This document shows positions 9,680-19,370 of a stretch of 64,000 nt of DNA, in pieces. The position numbers and the translations under genes are program-made. This stretch comes from Calothrix sp. NIES-4105 (GTDB taxonomy: Bacteria > Cyanobacteriota > Cyanobacteriia > Cyanobacteriales > Nostocaceae), in assembly GCF_002368415.1 (NCBI RefSeq), contig NZ_AP018290.1, forward strand, positions 2,049,470-2,113,469. Reading direction: 5' to 3'. Below the pieces are notes generated by a model. It saw only the letters and a list, made by a program, of their open reading frames with translations, was not told the DNA's origin and ran no database searches. Position 1 is the first letter of the stretch, and the number at the start of each line of letters is the position of its first letter.

Positions 9680-9855
9680 AAAACTTGTAGCATCACGTAC
9701 CGACTCTCAATTGTGACAATATCTTAAGTTCCGTTGCCAACCTACTCCATGTCAGAAATTTTACTAACCTAACCTATTTACTCAGAAAGATGTAACAATA
9801 TAAGTAGAAATGTTAAAAATTATAAAAATTAGAGCATAGATGGCAAGGTAGATGT

Positions 9856-11364
9856 ATGGGTAAATCAAAACCTCGCGTGGTTGTAATCGGCGCCGGAATT
9901 GGTGGACTGACCGCTGGTGCATTATTAGCGCATCGTGGGTACAGCGTTTTAATTCTCGACCAAGCACTTGTACCGGGGGGTTGCGCTTCGACTTTTAAGC
10001 GCAAAGGATTTACCTTTGATGTCGGTGCCACTCAAGTTGCTGGGTTAGAACCTGGAGGTATTCACCATAGGATTTTTTCTGAGTTAGGAATTGATATGCC
10101 TGAAGCTACCCACTGTGACCCAGCATGTGCGGTATTTCTACCTGGAGAAAATACGCCTATAAATGTTTGGCGTGACCCCGAAAAATGGAAGGAAGAGCGT
10201 AATAAGCAATTTCCTGGTAGCGAACCTTTTTGGGGATTATTAGCTGAGTTATTTAAAGCAAGTTGGGCATTTCAAGCGCGCGACCCTGTACTGCCACCAC
10301 GCAATGTTTGGGATTTGTGGCAGTTGACTCAAGCTGTACGCCCAAGTACTTTTATTACTGTACCCTACACTTTATTTACCGTTGGTGATGCACTGCGCGC
10401 GTATGGTTTAGGTAATGACAAACGGTTACAGACATTTTTAGATTTGCAACTCAAATTGTACTCTCAAGTTAGTGCAGAAGAAACTGCGTTACTTTATGCT
10501 GCAACTGCATTGTCTGTATCACAGGCGCCACAAGGTTTATTTCATCTCAAAGGCAGTATGCAAGTTCTCAGCGACTGTTTAGTTACAGCTTTGGAACGTG
10601 ACGGTGGAAAATTGCTGATGCGGCATACTGTTGAAAATATAATTGTAAAGAAAGGTAAAGCGGTTAGCATTATAGTTAAAAATCAGAAAACTGGTGAAAT
10701 ATGGGAAGAACCCGCAGACCATATTGTTGCTAACGTCACTGTGCAAAATTTAGTGCAATTATTAGGGGATAAGGCGCCACAGAGTTATAGAAAGCGAGTA
10801 TCCAAACTACCCTCACCATCAGGCGCTTTTGTAGTTTATCTTGGTGTTGATGCAAGCGCTATTCCTCCTGAATGTCCACCCCACCTACAGTTTTTGTATA
10901 ATCAGAATGGCCCAGTTGGGGAGAATAACTCGCTGTTTGTTTCTGTAAGTCGTGAGGGAGATGGACGGGCGCCTCTTGGAAAAGCAACAATAATAGCTTC
11001 GTCTTTTGTCGATGTTGAACGGTGGTGGAGTGAAGATTATGAAGCGTTAAAACAAAAGTTTACTTCGGAAGCGATATCGCATCTCAATAAATATTTCTAT
11101 TTAAAACCCGAAACTCTTATCCACGTTGAAGCAGCGACTCCCCGCACTTTTTACCGTTACACTGGACGTGATAAAGGTATAGTAGGAGGGATCGGTCAAA
11201 GAATACCAACTTTCGGACCCTTCGGCTTTGCTAATCGTACACCTATAGCTGGTTTGTGGCTGGTTGGTGACTCAACGCATCCAGGTGAAGGAACTGCGGG
11301 TGTTAGCTATTCTGCGTTAACAGTCGTAAGGCAAATTGAGCAAAAGTTAGTCGGAGCGGGTTAA
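9856..11364 (+). CDS. crtD: C-3',4' carotenoid desaturase (CrtD-type FAD oxidoreductase)
   Basis: 502 residues. The N-terminal dinucleotide-binding motif VVVIGAGIGGLTAGALLAHRGY and the following LVPGGCASTFKRKGFTFDVG place it in the CrtI/CrtD/CrtH family. The C-terminal FAD segment reads GLWLVGDSTHPGEGTAGVSYSA, and GRDKGIVGGIGQRIPTFGPFGF precedes it. These resemble the cyanobacterial C-3',4' desaturase used for myxoxanthophyll-type glycosides rather than the CrtH isomerase, whose end usually has PGQGLNA. It acts at the membrane on carotenoid substrates. The 3' end overlaps the first unit of a 62-bp tandem duplication without changing the stop. The CrtD assignment versus another family member rests on memory of motifs. 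Confidence 0.75.
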   Translation: MGKSKPRVVVIGAGIGGLTAGALLAHRGYSVLILDQALVPGGCASTFKRKGFTFDVGATQVAGLEPGGIHHRIFSELGIDMPEATHCDPACAVFLPGENTPINVWRDPEKWKEERNKQFPGSEPFWGLLAELFKASWAFQARDPVLPPRNVWDLWQLTQAVRPSTFITVPYTLFTVGDALRAYGLGNDKRLQTFLDLQLKLYSQVSAEETALLYAATALSVSQAPQGLFHLKGSMQVLSDCLVTALERDGGKLLMRHTVENIIVKKGKAVSIIVKNQKTGEIWEEPADHIVANVTVQNLVQLLGDKAPQSYRKRVSKLPSPSGAFVVYLGVDASAIPPECPPHLQFLYNQNGPVGENNSLFVSVSREGDGRAPLGKATIIASSFVDVERWWSEDYEALKQKFTSEAISHLNKYFYLKPETLIHVEAATPRTFYRYTGRDKGIVGGIGQRIPTFGPFGFANRTPIAGLWLVGDSTHPGEGTAGVSYSALTVVRQIEQKLVGAG

Positions 11365-11472
11365 CCAAAATTCCTGTTATTTACTAGGATATAAATAAAC
11401 CCGCCCGTACAGTCGGAGCGGGTTAACCAAAATTCCTGTTATTTACTAGGATATAAATAAACCCGCCCGTAC
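11349..11472. repeat. Exact 62-bp tandem duplication over the crtD stop
   Basis: Bases 11349-11410 are repeated exactly at 11411-11472. Each unit begins AGTCGGAGCGGGTTAACC, which includes the crtD stop in the first copy, and ends AAACCCGCCCGTAC. Within each unit GCGGGTT and AACCCGC could pair around a long AT loop, so the duplication also doubles a possible 3'-end hairpin. Identical copies suggest a recent event or active maintenance. Confidence 0.9.
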
Positions 11473-11552
11473 AGGATTGAGAGGTTGGAGTTGTTAATCG
11501 GAGGTTTTACAGGGTGAAAGGCTATATGAAAAGGTAATTTTAGGATTGCTTT

Positions 11553-12257
11553 ATGGTGTATACGACGGTAAGTTACGAAACGTTTCAGCGTCAAAAGTAT
11601 CCAAAGTTTGGGCATGATAATCCTCACCCAATGAATTTTGAGTTTTGGCTATATATGGTCGAAACTGGTTATTCTGCTTGGGAAGCGCGCGAAGAGTTTG
11701 GCTGTACAAATAAATTACGCGAAGGTCCAATTTGGTGCTTTCAAAGACATGGGATGTCAAGTACAGTACTACCTGATGGTCGTGTTGTATATATCGGTGG
11801 TGAGCATGAAGAGTATTTTGACCCCGATTACTGTATTTATAATGACGTAGTTGTAAAACATCCAAATGGAGAAATTAACATTTACGGCTATCCAATGAAT
11901 TTTTTTCAGCCTTTACATTACCATTCAGCAACACTTGTTGATAACAATATATACATAATTGGACGTTTAGGGTATCAACAAGACCGAGTTCTTGGCGAAA
12001 CGCGCGTGTTTTTACTCGATTGTGATACCTTTGAAATAAAAAAAATAAATACCAAGGGTGAGAATCCTGGTTGGATTTATGAACATAGTTGCGAGTATAT
12101 TCAGGAAAAAAACTGTTTAAGAATCGAAAAAGGTAAGATTATTACTTTCGATACAGATACAGAAAATGTGGAAAATGATAAAAATGTTTATGAAGAGAAT
12201 CAAGAAGTATTTTTATTAAACTTAACTAATAAGCAATGGTTCGCCGTTAAAAAATAG
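11553..12257 (+). CDS. Kelch-like/beta-propeller-type hypothetical protein
   Basis: 234 residues, no signal peptide or membrane segment. Two stretches look like kelch-type blades: MSSTVLPDGRVVYIGGEHEE (about 70-90) and HYHSATLVDNNIYIIGRLGY (about 127-147), each with a hydrophobic strand followed by a Gly-rich turn. Only a partial propeller is visible, so the kelch reading is tentative. It is followed after 18 bases by a 73-codon gene, probably in one operon that ends at the hairpin at 12497-12524. Confidence 0.6.
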   Translation: MVYTTVSYETFQRQKYPKFGHDNPHPMNFEFWLYMVETGYSAWEAREEFGCTNKLREGPIWCFQRHGMSSTVLPDGRVVYIGGEHEEYFDPDYCIYNDVVVKHPNGEINIYGYPMNFFQPLHYHSATLVDNNIYIIGRLGYQQDRVLGETRVFLLDCDTFEIKKINTKGENPGWIYEHSCEYIQEKNCLRIEKGKIITFDTDTENVENDKNVYEENQEVFLLNLTNKQWFAVKK

Positions 12258-12275
12258 ATATTAGACACAAAACTT

Positions 12276-12497
12276 ATGGCAATCTCAAAAACAGAAGCAA
12301 AGAAATTACTCGAACGTCTTATCTTTGATACCGACCGTCCGCAGGACTGGATAGAAGATATCTGGAGTCTAAGTCCGACTTTGGGAGAAGATGCAGCAAA
12401 GCTTGTTGAAGTGTTTGAAGCTTTAATTGAATGTTGTCCACAGGAAAAATTAGAAAATTTAGTCAATTTTTATTGCCGAGAGGCTATGGAATCGTAA
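12276..12497 (+). CDS. Small acidic helical protein, function unknown
   Basis: 73 residues, no membrane segment, mostly helical in appearance (KTEAKKLLERLIF, AAKLVEVFEALIECC). It lies 18 bases after the kelch-like gene and ends at a hairpin terminator. It could be a partner or immunity-type protein for its neighbour, but nothing in the sequence shows this. Confidence 0.6.
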   Translation: MAISKTEAKKLLERLIFDTDRPQDWIEDIWSLSPTLGEDAAKLVEVFEALIECCPQEKLENLVNFYCREAMES

Positions 12498-12524
12498 AAG
12501 GGCATAGCGAATGCCATGCCCTTT
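12497..12524 (+). terminator. Hairpin terminator after the two-gene unit
   Basis: AAAGGGCAT (12497-12505) pairs with ATGCCCTTT (12516-12524), followed by AGTTTG. Confidence 0.7.
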
Positions 12525-12553
12525 AGTTTGTAAAAAATATGAAAAGAAGGATT

Positions 12554-14641
12554 TTATAACCCAGTTGTAGTGGTGTTATCTTGCGATTGTTCGGTTTGCT
12601 GCGGTTCGGGTTGCTGCGGTTCGGGTTGCTGTTGTGGCGGTTCTGGGTTGAGATATTCACGCCAGGTACGAATTTGCTCGCGCGCAGAACTGTAGGCAGC
12701 TGTTCCACGTGGAATTAATCGTGCTGTTTCTATCGCGCGTCCAAGGTCAGATTCGCTCTGGGTACGGGCTATATCTAATAATTGCTGACTCCACTGGTCA
12801 ATAGCTGGGTTAACGTCGTTACGTAATAAGCTGCTATCGGGGACTCTGTTTGCCAAGCGAATTGCTTGAGCTAACGCTTCCGGTGTTCCTTGTACAGCGA
12901 CTTCCCTAGCTTGTCTCCAGTTTTGACGAGCATTAACTTGTCCCTGCCAATCATTTATAGCTGCAAGAGCTTCATTCGATAATGCCCTATTACCAGTAAT
13001 TTGCCGAGCCGTTTGAATTGCCGCAGATAAATCGCCAATAGAAGCTAGTTCACGCGCACGGTCTAGGTAAGGCTGGTCTTGAGCGCGCTGTATTATTGCT
13101 GTCCATTCAGAAATTCGTTTACGGGCTTCAGGATACAATGCTCGTCCACGACGAATTTGACTTGCTTCAGTTATTGCTGCTTGTAGTGAGCCTGCATCTT
13201 GCACCAGCGCTAACTGTTCGGCACGGTCTAAAAATGGACGGTCTTGAATCGTTTGAATTTGCCCTACCCAACGATTTATTTCTTTACGAGCTTCTCTAGC
13301 GCGCGGATTATTCACAGGTACTAATTGTGCTTCTGTAATAGCCGCTGTTAAATCTGATACTGTTCCCTGAGTTGCAAGCGTCCGCGCTTTATCCAAACGT
13401 GCGACATCTTGTATTTCCAGTTGCCAGCGAGCAATTAACTCTTGTGCCTTTTGATATACTGGACGTGTCGGATTGATTTGCTGCGCTTGGGCAATTGCTG
13501 CTTCTAAACCGGATGTAGTACCAATCCAGGCATTACGCTGTGCTTCAGCAATGGCAATAAAGTCTTCGGTTTCTGCTTGGAGATTAGCAGTTGTTGGTAT
13601 TTGTTGAGCAATCGAAATCGCCTTATCAGCATCACGATTATTAAGCTGTTTCTGAGCGATATCGAGCATTTGGCGCCCAAATAACGGAATTGCTTCCTGC
13701 GCTTTTTGGTACATGTAGCTGTCGGCAGTAACTGACTCAGCTAACTTGATCGCTTTTGTTAAATTGTCAATGCTACCATTTTTCGCTAAATCCTCAGCTT
13801 TAGCTAACTTCTCGCCATCTTCACGAGATTTGGTAATCAGGGTATTTAACTGCTGATACTTGGTTGTTTGCCAAAACTTATTGTTTACACGCAGTAAGCG
13901 AGAAGCATCCATGAACGCTTGCTGCCAACGCACGTTCCGCATTCCTTCTTCAGCTTGTTTATAAATTTCTTCGCCTTTCGACCAAATCGAACGCCATTTC
14001 TCGATTTTGTCATTAACGATTTTATACGCTGCCATATCGTCTGGAATACGGTTCGCAGTTGCAATGGCTTCATCTAGCTTCCCTGCTTGAAAGCTAGCGT
14101 CTGCTAAACGCAAAATATCGCGCGACCAATCTTCAATGAAACGGTCTACTTCTCCACGTAAAGGATGGTTAGATGGCAATTGCTTAACAAGGGCAATAGC
14201 TTGCAGCAAATCGTCCACAGTGTCCTTAGAAGCAGCAACTTGGGCGCAGTGCAATCGAACTGATGCACTCGCAAGCGGCCAAAAAATTGACGGACAGTTG
14301 GGCGCAGCAGGCAGTTTAAACAGTATAGCCATAGCCATAAAAGCTATAGTACCCGGCACAAAAGCCAACAAACCAGTCCACAGCACCCAACTTTTTGTCC
14401 AACGCGGCAATTTCCACTCTTTTGTGAGTGCAGTTTCACTTTCGTGCGACTGACTAGATGGCGTCATTGCTTTAAATTTGTCCGTTTGTTGCTGTTTCAC
14501 AGTCTTTGACGTTGAATTTGTACCTGGGACAGACGCTTTTTTGTCAGACGGTTGCCTTTGTCGGGATAATTGGGTCATGTTTTCTGACTCGTTTCCTGTG
14601 GTACGCGACCAACTTTCTGGAATATCCCGTTCTGTCGTCAT
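12554..14641 (-). CDS. Membrane-anchored helical-repeat protein
   Basis: 695 residues. Residues 1-80 are a polar, Gln/Ser-rich cytoplasmic-type region. One strong membrane segment follows (WVLWTGLLAFVPGTIAFMAM, about 86-105). Most of the rest (about 130-660) is a tandem series of roughly 65-residue helical units. Each contains a pattern such as A-x(3)-G-(T/S)-x-x-(D/A)-L-x-x-AI plus a conserved Trp, resembling TPR-like solenoids. The tail is a low-complexity run of PEPQQ units. A long periplasmic or lumenal scaffold is inferred; homologues are sometimes loosely named chromosome-segregation ATPases, but no ATP-binding motif is seen. Confidence 0.75.
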   Translation of the reverse strand: MTTERDIPESWSRTTGNESENMTQLSRQRQPSDKKASVPGTNSTSKTVKQQQTDKFKAMTPSSQSHESETALTKEWKLPRWTKSWVLWTGLLAFVPGTIAFMAMAILFKLPAAPNCPSIFWPLASASVRLHCAQVAASKDTVDDLLQAIALVKQLPSNHPLRGEVDRFIEDWSRDILRLADASFQAGKLDEAIATANRIPDDMAAYKIVNDKIEKWRSIWSKGEEIYKQAEEGMRNVRWQQAFMDASRLLRVNNKFWQTTKYQQLNTLITKSREDGEKLAKAEDLAKNGSIDNLTKAIKLAESVTADSYMYQKAQEAIPLFGRQMLDIAQKQLNNRDADKAISIAQQIPTTANLQAETEDFIAIAEAQRNAWIGTTSGLEAAIAQAQQINPTRPVYQKAQELIARWQLEIQDVARLDKARTLATQGTVSDLTAAITEAQLVPVNNPRAREARKEINRWVGQIQTIQDRPFLDRAEQLALVQDAGSLQAAITEASQIRRGRALYPEARKRISEWTAIIQRAQDQPYLDRARELASIGDLSAAIQTARQITGNRALSNEALAAINDWQGQVNARQNWRQAREVAVQGTPEALAQAIRLANRVPDSSLLRNDVNPAIDQWSQQLLDIARTQSESDLGRAIETARLIPRGTAAYSSAREQIRTWREYLNPEPPQQQPEPQQPEPQQTEQSQDNTTTTGL

Positions 14642-14807
14642 TGCTCACACCATAAGTAATTTTACAGCGCTTCGTTTGATCACGAAACTTGCGTTGTTGC
14701 CATAGTAACTTTCTCATAAAGAAAAAGCTAGCTTCTGCACTATCATACCTCCACAGATATCATGAAGCCATATTTTTTACAGTTTCTTTTTATACCTTTA
14801 TCAAGAT

Positions 14808-15710
14808 TTAGGAAGCAGATGATTCGGCTTGCAAATTATTGATTACCTGCGCCAAGTCGTCGCTAGATGCCTGGTATACTGTGCCGCAAAACTCACACGT
14901 AACCTCGGCGCCATCATCTTTAAGAATCATGTCTTCCAGTTCCGTTTCACCTAATAACTTTAAGGCACCTAGCACCCGTTCAAACGAGCAACCGCAGTGG
15001 AAGCGAAGCATTTGGGTTTCAGGAAAAATATTTAGTCCCATATCTCCCAGCAAGTCTTGGAAGATTTCGGGCAAAGTTTTACCTGCCTGTAGCAACGGCG
15101 TAAACTCTTTAAGCGCCATCATTCGCGACTCTAAAGTTTCTACTAGTGCCTCATCGCGCGCTGCTTTCGGTAAAACCTGTACAAGCAATCCTCCTGATGC
15201 TGTAACTCCACTCGACTCTACAAACACACCTACCATTAATCCGGAAGGAGTTTGCTCGGAAGTCACTAAATAATGAGCTACATCTTCGCCTATTTCACCA
15301 GATACTAATTCAACAGTACTAGAGTAAGGATATCCGAATCCAATATCGCGCACAACATAAAGAAAACCTTTACCGATGGCGCCACCTACATCGAGTTTTC
15401 CTCTCTCATTAGGAGGCAATTCAACAAAAGGGTTATTTACATACCCGCGCACCGTACCATCTAAACCAGCATCAACTAACAGACCACCCAAAGGTCCATC
15501 ACCTCTAATTCTCAAATTTACGCGCGACCCTGGTCGTTTCATACTCGAAGCCATTAACAACCCCGCAGTCATCGACCGACCCAATGCTGCCGTCGCTTCT
15601 GGAGATAATTTGTGCCTTCTACGCGCTTCATCCGTCAAACGTGTTGTAATCGCACCAACTGCCCTAATTCCGCCATCTGCTGCTGTCGCGCGGATTAATT
15701 GGTCTGCCAT
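14808..15710 (-). CDS. hslO: Hsp33 redox-regulated chaperone
   Basis: 300 residues, normal Hsp33 length. N-terminal MADQLIRATAADGGIRAVGA and the Gly-rich core (RPGSRVNLRIRGDGPLGGLL) fit the family. The C-terminal zinc/redox switch has all four Cys: HCGCSFERV and TCEFCGTVY. Under oxidative stress the zinc centre is lost and the protein becomes an ATP-independent holdase in the cytosol. Stands alone, with repeats upstream. Confidence 0.95.
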   Translation of the reverse strand: MADQLIRATAADGGIRAVGAITTRLTDEARRRHKLSPEATAALGRSMTAGLLMASSMKRPGSRVNLRIRGDGPLGGLLVDAGLDGTVRGYVNNPFVELPPNERGKLDVGGAIGKGFLYVVRDIGFGYPYSSTVELVSGEIGEDVAHYLVTSEQTPSGLMVGVFVESSGVTASGGLLVQVLPKAARDEALVETLESRMMALKEFTPLLQAGKTLPEIFQDLLGDMGLNIFPETQMLRFHCGCSFERVLGALKLLGETELEDMILKDDGAEVTCEFCGTVYQASSDDLAQVINNLQAESSAS

Positions 15711-15792
15711 GAAAAACCCTTACATTTCTTAATACACACTGTAAACTATTGTAAAGTCTTGTTGGTTAACAGCAGGTACGGTTTACTCTCAG

Positions 15793-15821
15793 ATTCCCGA
15801 CTTCTTAAAGAAGTCGGGAAT
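15793..15821. repeat. Perfect hairpin ATTCCCGACTTCTT with reverse complement
   Basis: A 14-bp perfect stem with a single-base loop lies in the divergent region between hslO and the AAA-WD40 gene. A related hairpin (ATTCCCGAC / GTCGGGAAT) occurs at 43778-43809. Confidence 0.75.
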
Positions 15822-15844
15822 CTTAAGGGTATAATTATTCGTTA

Positions 15845-15877
15845 TTACCACAGAGACGCAGAGTACACAGAGAAAAG
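15845..15877. repeat. ACCACAGAGACGCAGAG dispersed repeat
   Basis: ACCACAGAGACGCAGAGTAC here recurs almost exactly at 19542-19569 ahead of the paralogous gene, with an inverted partner at about 19493-19514. Both copies sit 10-80 bases before the start codons of the AAA-WD40 genes. Confidence 0.75.
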
Positions 15878-15887
15878 TATAAAACGA

Positions 15888-18800
15888 ATGTGTGACTACC
15901 AGTACCAAGTTGGTGGCAGTTTAGGAAGCGATGCTCCTAGTTATGTGGTGCGACAAGCTGATGAAGATATTTACAATGCTTTAATAGCTGGAGAGTTTTG
16001 CTATGTTTTAAACTCGCGTCAAACGGGCAAGTCTTCAATTTTGGTACGCACGAAGCATCGCTTACAGCAACAAGGTTTTCAATGTGCGTTTTTGGATATG
16101 ACGCGCGTGGGAAGTAAAAATATAACTCCTCAGCAATGGTACTACGGAATTATTACAGAACTTTGGCGAGGGTTGAATCTAATAGGAAAAGTCAATTTAA
16201 AATCTTGGTTTGACAAGCAAGAAAAAATATCTTATGTTCAGCAGCTTAGTATTTTTATTGAAGATGTAGTTCTCACGGAATTTCAAACAGAAAAAATTCT
16301 TATATTTATTGATGAGATAGATAGTATTCTTAGCTTAAACTTTGATTTAACTGACTTTTTTGCTTTAATTCGCTTTTGCTATAATCATAGAGCTACAAAT
16401 TCTAAATATAATCGTATCAACTTTGCAATTTTTGGAGTTGCAACTCCACCAGATTTAATCATCGATAAAAAGCGTACACCATTTAATATTGGTACAGCGA
16501 TAGAATTACAAGGTTTTCAATTGTCAGAAGTGGCGCCTTTAGTCAAGGGTTTAGAAGGAAAAATTGCCAATCCTCAAAAAGCTATTAAGGAAATTTTAGC
16601 ATGGACGGGTGGGCAACCTTTTCTTACACAGAAATTATGCCAAATGCTGGAAAATGGTAATCAGGAAGTTGATGCAGTTGTACATAAGCAGATTATTCAA
16701 AACTGGGAATCTCAAGATGAGCCGGAACATTTGCGGACTATACATGATCGAATTGAGTATAATCAGCAACGTATGAGTAGAATGCTAGAATTATACAAGC
16801 AAACATTGCAAAATAAAAAAGTAAAAGCTGATGATAGCCGTGAACAGGTAGAATTAATTTTATCAGGTTTAGTAGTTAAAAATCAAGGATTTTTAAAGGT
16901 TAAAAACAGAATTTATCAAAACGTATTTAATCTTGAATGGGTCAGTAAAAAGTTAGATAGTCTCCGTCCTTATTCTCAAACTTTTAACGCTTGGCTTGCT
17001 TCAAATCAACAAGATATATCGCGACTTTTGCGCGGACAAGCTTTGGTTGATGCTCAACTCTGGGCACATGGTAAAAGTTTGAGCAATTTGGATTATCAGT
17101 ATTTAACAGCGAGTATAGAATTTGACCGTCAGCAAGAATCGCTTATTTTACAAGCACAGCGCGGTCAAGAAATCGAAAAAAGATTTGCAATTGAGAAAAA
17201 ATTTGCTTTTTTACAAAGATTATTATTAATAGCTGTTAGCTTTGCACTTATTGTTTCTACAAGTTTAGGTGTAACAACTTGGTTGCAGTATCGTCAAGCT
17301 GTAAATAACGAAATCAAAGCACTTGCGACATCTGCTGATGCGTTGTTTGCCTCAAATAAACAGTTAGATGCGCTAGTAGGGGCAATTAAAGCTAAACGTA
17401 AGTTACAGGAACAAGGACAGGTAATTCAAGGGTTAGATTTGGAGGTAAACTCAGTTTTAGAACGTACTGTTTTTGGAGCAGTAGAGCATAATCGTTTGAC
17501 GGGACACCATTCTGGAGTTCTTGGAGTTGATATTAGTCCTGATGGTCAAACTATAGCTACATCTAGTCCTGATAGAACTATAAAACTTTGGAAACGCGAC
17601 GGAACGTTGTTAAAAACTTTAACAGGTAATAAAGCGGCAGTATTCAAGGTAAAATTTAGTCCAGATGGTAAAATTATTGGTTCAATATGTATCGATGGTG
17701 CCATTAAATTATGGAAACTAGATGGCACTTTGTTAAAAAAAATTAAGGGACATGAAGGTGCAGTTTGGGACGTTGCTTTTAATGCAAACGGGAATATGAT
17801 TGTTTCTGGTGGTGCAGATGGCAGCATTAAAGTATGGAAATTAGATAACAATATATATAGTAAAAATCCAGTATATCCTAGTTTAACGATTAAAGGTCAT
17901 AATGCTGGAGTTTGGGGTGTTGCCTTTAGTCCAGATGATAGCATAATTGCCTCAGCAAGTGATGACAGCACTATCAAGCTTTTCCAAACCGATGGCACTC
18001 ATCTAAAAACATTCACAGGTCATAAAAGTTCTGTTTGGGATATTGCTTTTAGTCGAGATGGACGTACTATTATTTCCAGCAGTGAAGACAAAACAATCAA
18101 ACTTTGGCAGCTAGATGGTACAGTCAGGAAAACTATTACAGGACACGGCGCCGGAGTCATGGCGATATATATTAGTAAAGATGGTAAAATAATTGCCTCG
18201 GCGAGCGCTGACAAAACAGTTAAACTTTGGACACGAGAAGGGAATTTACTCGATACTCTCAAAAAGCATGATGCCGGAGTTTGGGATGTCGCGATGAGTG
18301 ATGATAATAAATTAATCGCCTCAGCTTCTCTAGATAGTACGGTAAAGCTTTGGCAACCACAATCGAAATTTTTAAAAACATTTAATATTCATGATGGTAC
18401 GGTTTGGGGAGTTGCCTATAGTCCAGATGGTAAAACGATTGCCTCGGCAAGTGGAGATAAGACTGTTAAATTATGGAAGCAAGACAATAATATCACCACC
18501 CTCAAAGCTAGTAATGCCGCAATTATTGGTATAGCTTTCAGTCCTGATGGAAATACCCTTGCTTCTGCTGATGCAGATAAAACCATTAATCTTTGGCAGC
18601 TTCAGAATATAGACACAAATAGTACTTCTATTCCTGCATTAACTTTAACTGGACACAATTCCGAAGTTAGGAGTATATCATTTAGTCCTGATGGTGAGAT
18701 GTTAGCATCCGGAAGCGGAGATAAAACTGTCAAGTTATGGAAGCGCAATGGTACTTTGTTAAAAACCCTTAAGGGTCATAATGCTAGAATTATGACGGTT

Positions 18801-19370
18801 GTATTTAGCCCAAACGGTAATCTTATTGCTTCAAGTAGTGCGGATGGTACCGTCAAAATTTGGAAACCTGATGGTTCTTTACTCTCTACTTTAACAGGTC
18901 ATACAGCTGCTGTCTGGGGAGTTGATTTTTCTCCCGATGGAAATACTATTGCTTCTGCTAGTGTTGATGGTTCTATCAAACTGTGGAGAACAGATGGTTC
19001 ATTAATCAAAAATATTACAATTAATCAGCCAGCATATTCTCGTATCGATTTTAGCCCCAATGGTCAGTTGTTAGCTGTAGGAACTTGGCAAAACACCGTT
19101 CAGCTTTGGAAACTCGATGGAACTTTGGTACAAACCCTTACAGGTGGACATGACTCTACTGTTTGGTCAGTTGCTTTTAGTCCAGATGGTAATCATCTTG
19201 TTTCTGGTAGTGATGACCAAAGGGTAATTGTATGGGATATTAAGCAGATTTTAAATTTAAACTTTTTAGACCGCGCGTGTGATTGGGTCGGTGATTATCT
19301 TAGAACTAACGCAGAAGTTAAACAAGAGGACAGGCGCCTTTGCGATGGTATTGATAAAAGAGCATTTTAA
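15888..19370 (+). CDS. AAA-like NTPase with C-terminal WD40 propellers (paralogue 1)
   Basis: 1160 residues from the ATG at 15888 (MCDYQYQVGGSLGSDAP). That start is chosen because it matches the second paralogue; an upstream in-frame start runs through a repeat. It has an AAA-like domain with Walker A NSRQTGKSS (about 42-50) and Walker [25 protein letters not shown] winged-helix-type region follows, then a helical linker, one membrane segment (LLIAVSFALIVSTSLGVTTW) and 14 WD40 repeats (roughly 545-1110), enough for two seven-bladed propellers. The C-terminus (RACDWVGDYLRTN, RRLCDG) is the usual cap of this group. STAND-like signalling or sensing is inferred. Confidence 0.88.
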   Translation: MCDYQYQVGGSLGSDAPSYVVRQADEDIYNALIAGEFCYVLNSRQTGKSSILVRTKHRLQQQGFQCAFLDMTRVGSKNITPQQWYYGIITELWRGLNLIGKVNLKSWFDKQEKISYVQQLSIFIEDVVLTEFQTEKILIFIDEIDSILSLNFDLTDFFALIRFCYNHRATNSKYNRINFAIFGVATPPDLIIDKKRTPFNIGTAIELQGFQLSEVAPLVKGLEGKIANPQKAIKEILAWTGGQPFLTQKLCQMLENGNQEVDAVVHKQIIQNWESQDEPEHLRTIHDRIEYNQQRMSRMLELYKQTLQNKKVKADDSREQVELILSGLVVKNQGFLKVKNRIYQNVFNLEWVSKKLDSLRPYSQTFNAWLASNQQDISRLLRGQALVDAQLWAHGKSLSNLDYQYLTASIEFDRQQESLILQAQRGQEIEKRFAIEKKFAFLQRLLLIAVSFALIVSTSLGVTTWLQYRQAVNNEIKALATSADALFASNKQLDALVGAIKAKRKLQEQGQVIQGLDLEVNSVLERTVFGAVEHNRLTGHHSGVLGVDISPDGQTIATSSPDRTIKLWKRDGTLLKTLTGNKAAVFKVKFSPDGKIIGSICIDGAIKLWKLDGTLLKKIKGHEGAVWDVAFNANGNMIVSGGADGSIKVWKLDNNIYSKNPVYPSLTIKGHNAGVWGVAFSPDDSIIASASDDSTIKLFQTDGTHLKTFTGHKSSVWDIAFSRDGRTIISSSEDKTIKLWQLDGTVRKTITGHGAGVMAIYISKDGKIIASASADKTVKLWTREGNLLDTLKKHDAGVWDVAMSDDNKLIASASLDSTVKLWQPQSKFLKTFNIHDGTVWGVAYSPDGKTIASASGDKTVKLWKQDNNITTLKASNAAIIGIAFSPDGNTLASADADKTINLWQLQNIDTNSTSIPALTLTGHNSEVRSISFSPDGEMLASGSGDKTVKLWKRNGTLLKTLKGHNARIMTVVFSPNGNLIASSSADGTVKIWKPDGSLLSTLTGHTAAVWGVDFSPDGNTIASASVDGSIKLWRTDGSLIKNITINQPAYSRIDFSPNGQLLAVGTWQNTVQLWKLDGTLVQTLTGGHDSTVWSVAFSPDGNHLVSGSDDQRVIVWDIKQILNLNFLDRACDWVGDYLRTNAEVKQEDRRLCDGIDKRAF

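Noticed and set aside
15699-15887. Upstream extension of the first AAA-WD40 gene
   Set aside because: The in-frame extension reads through a hairpin and a dispersed repeat; the inner ATG matches the start of the paralogue.
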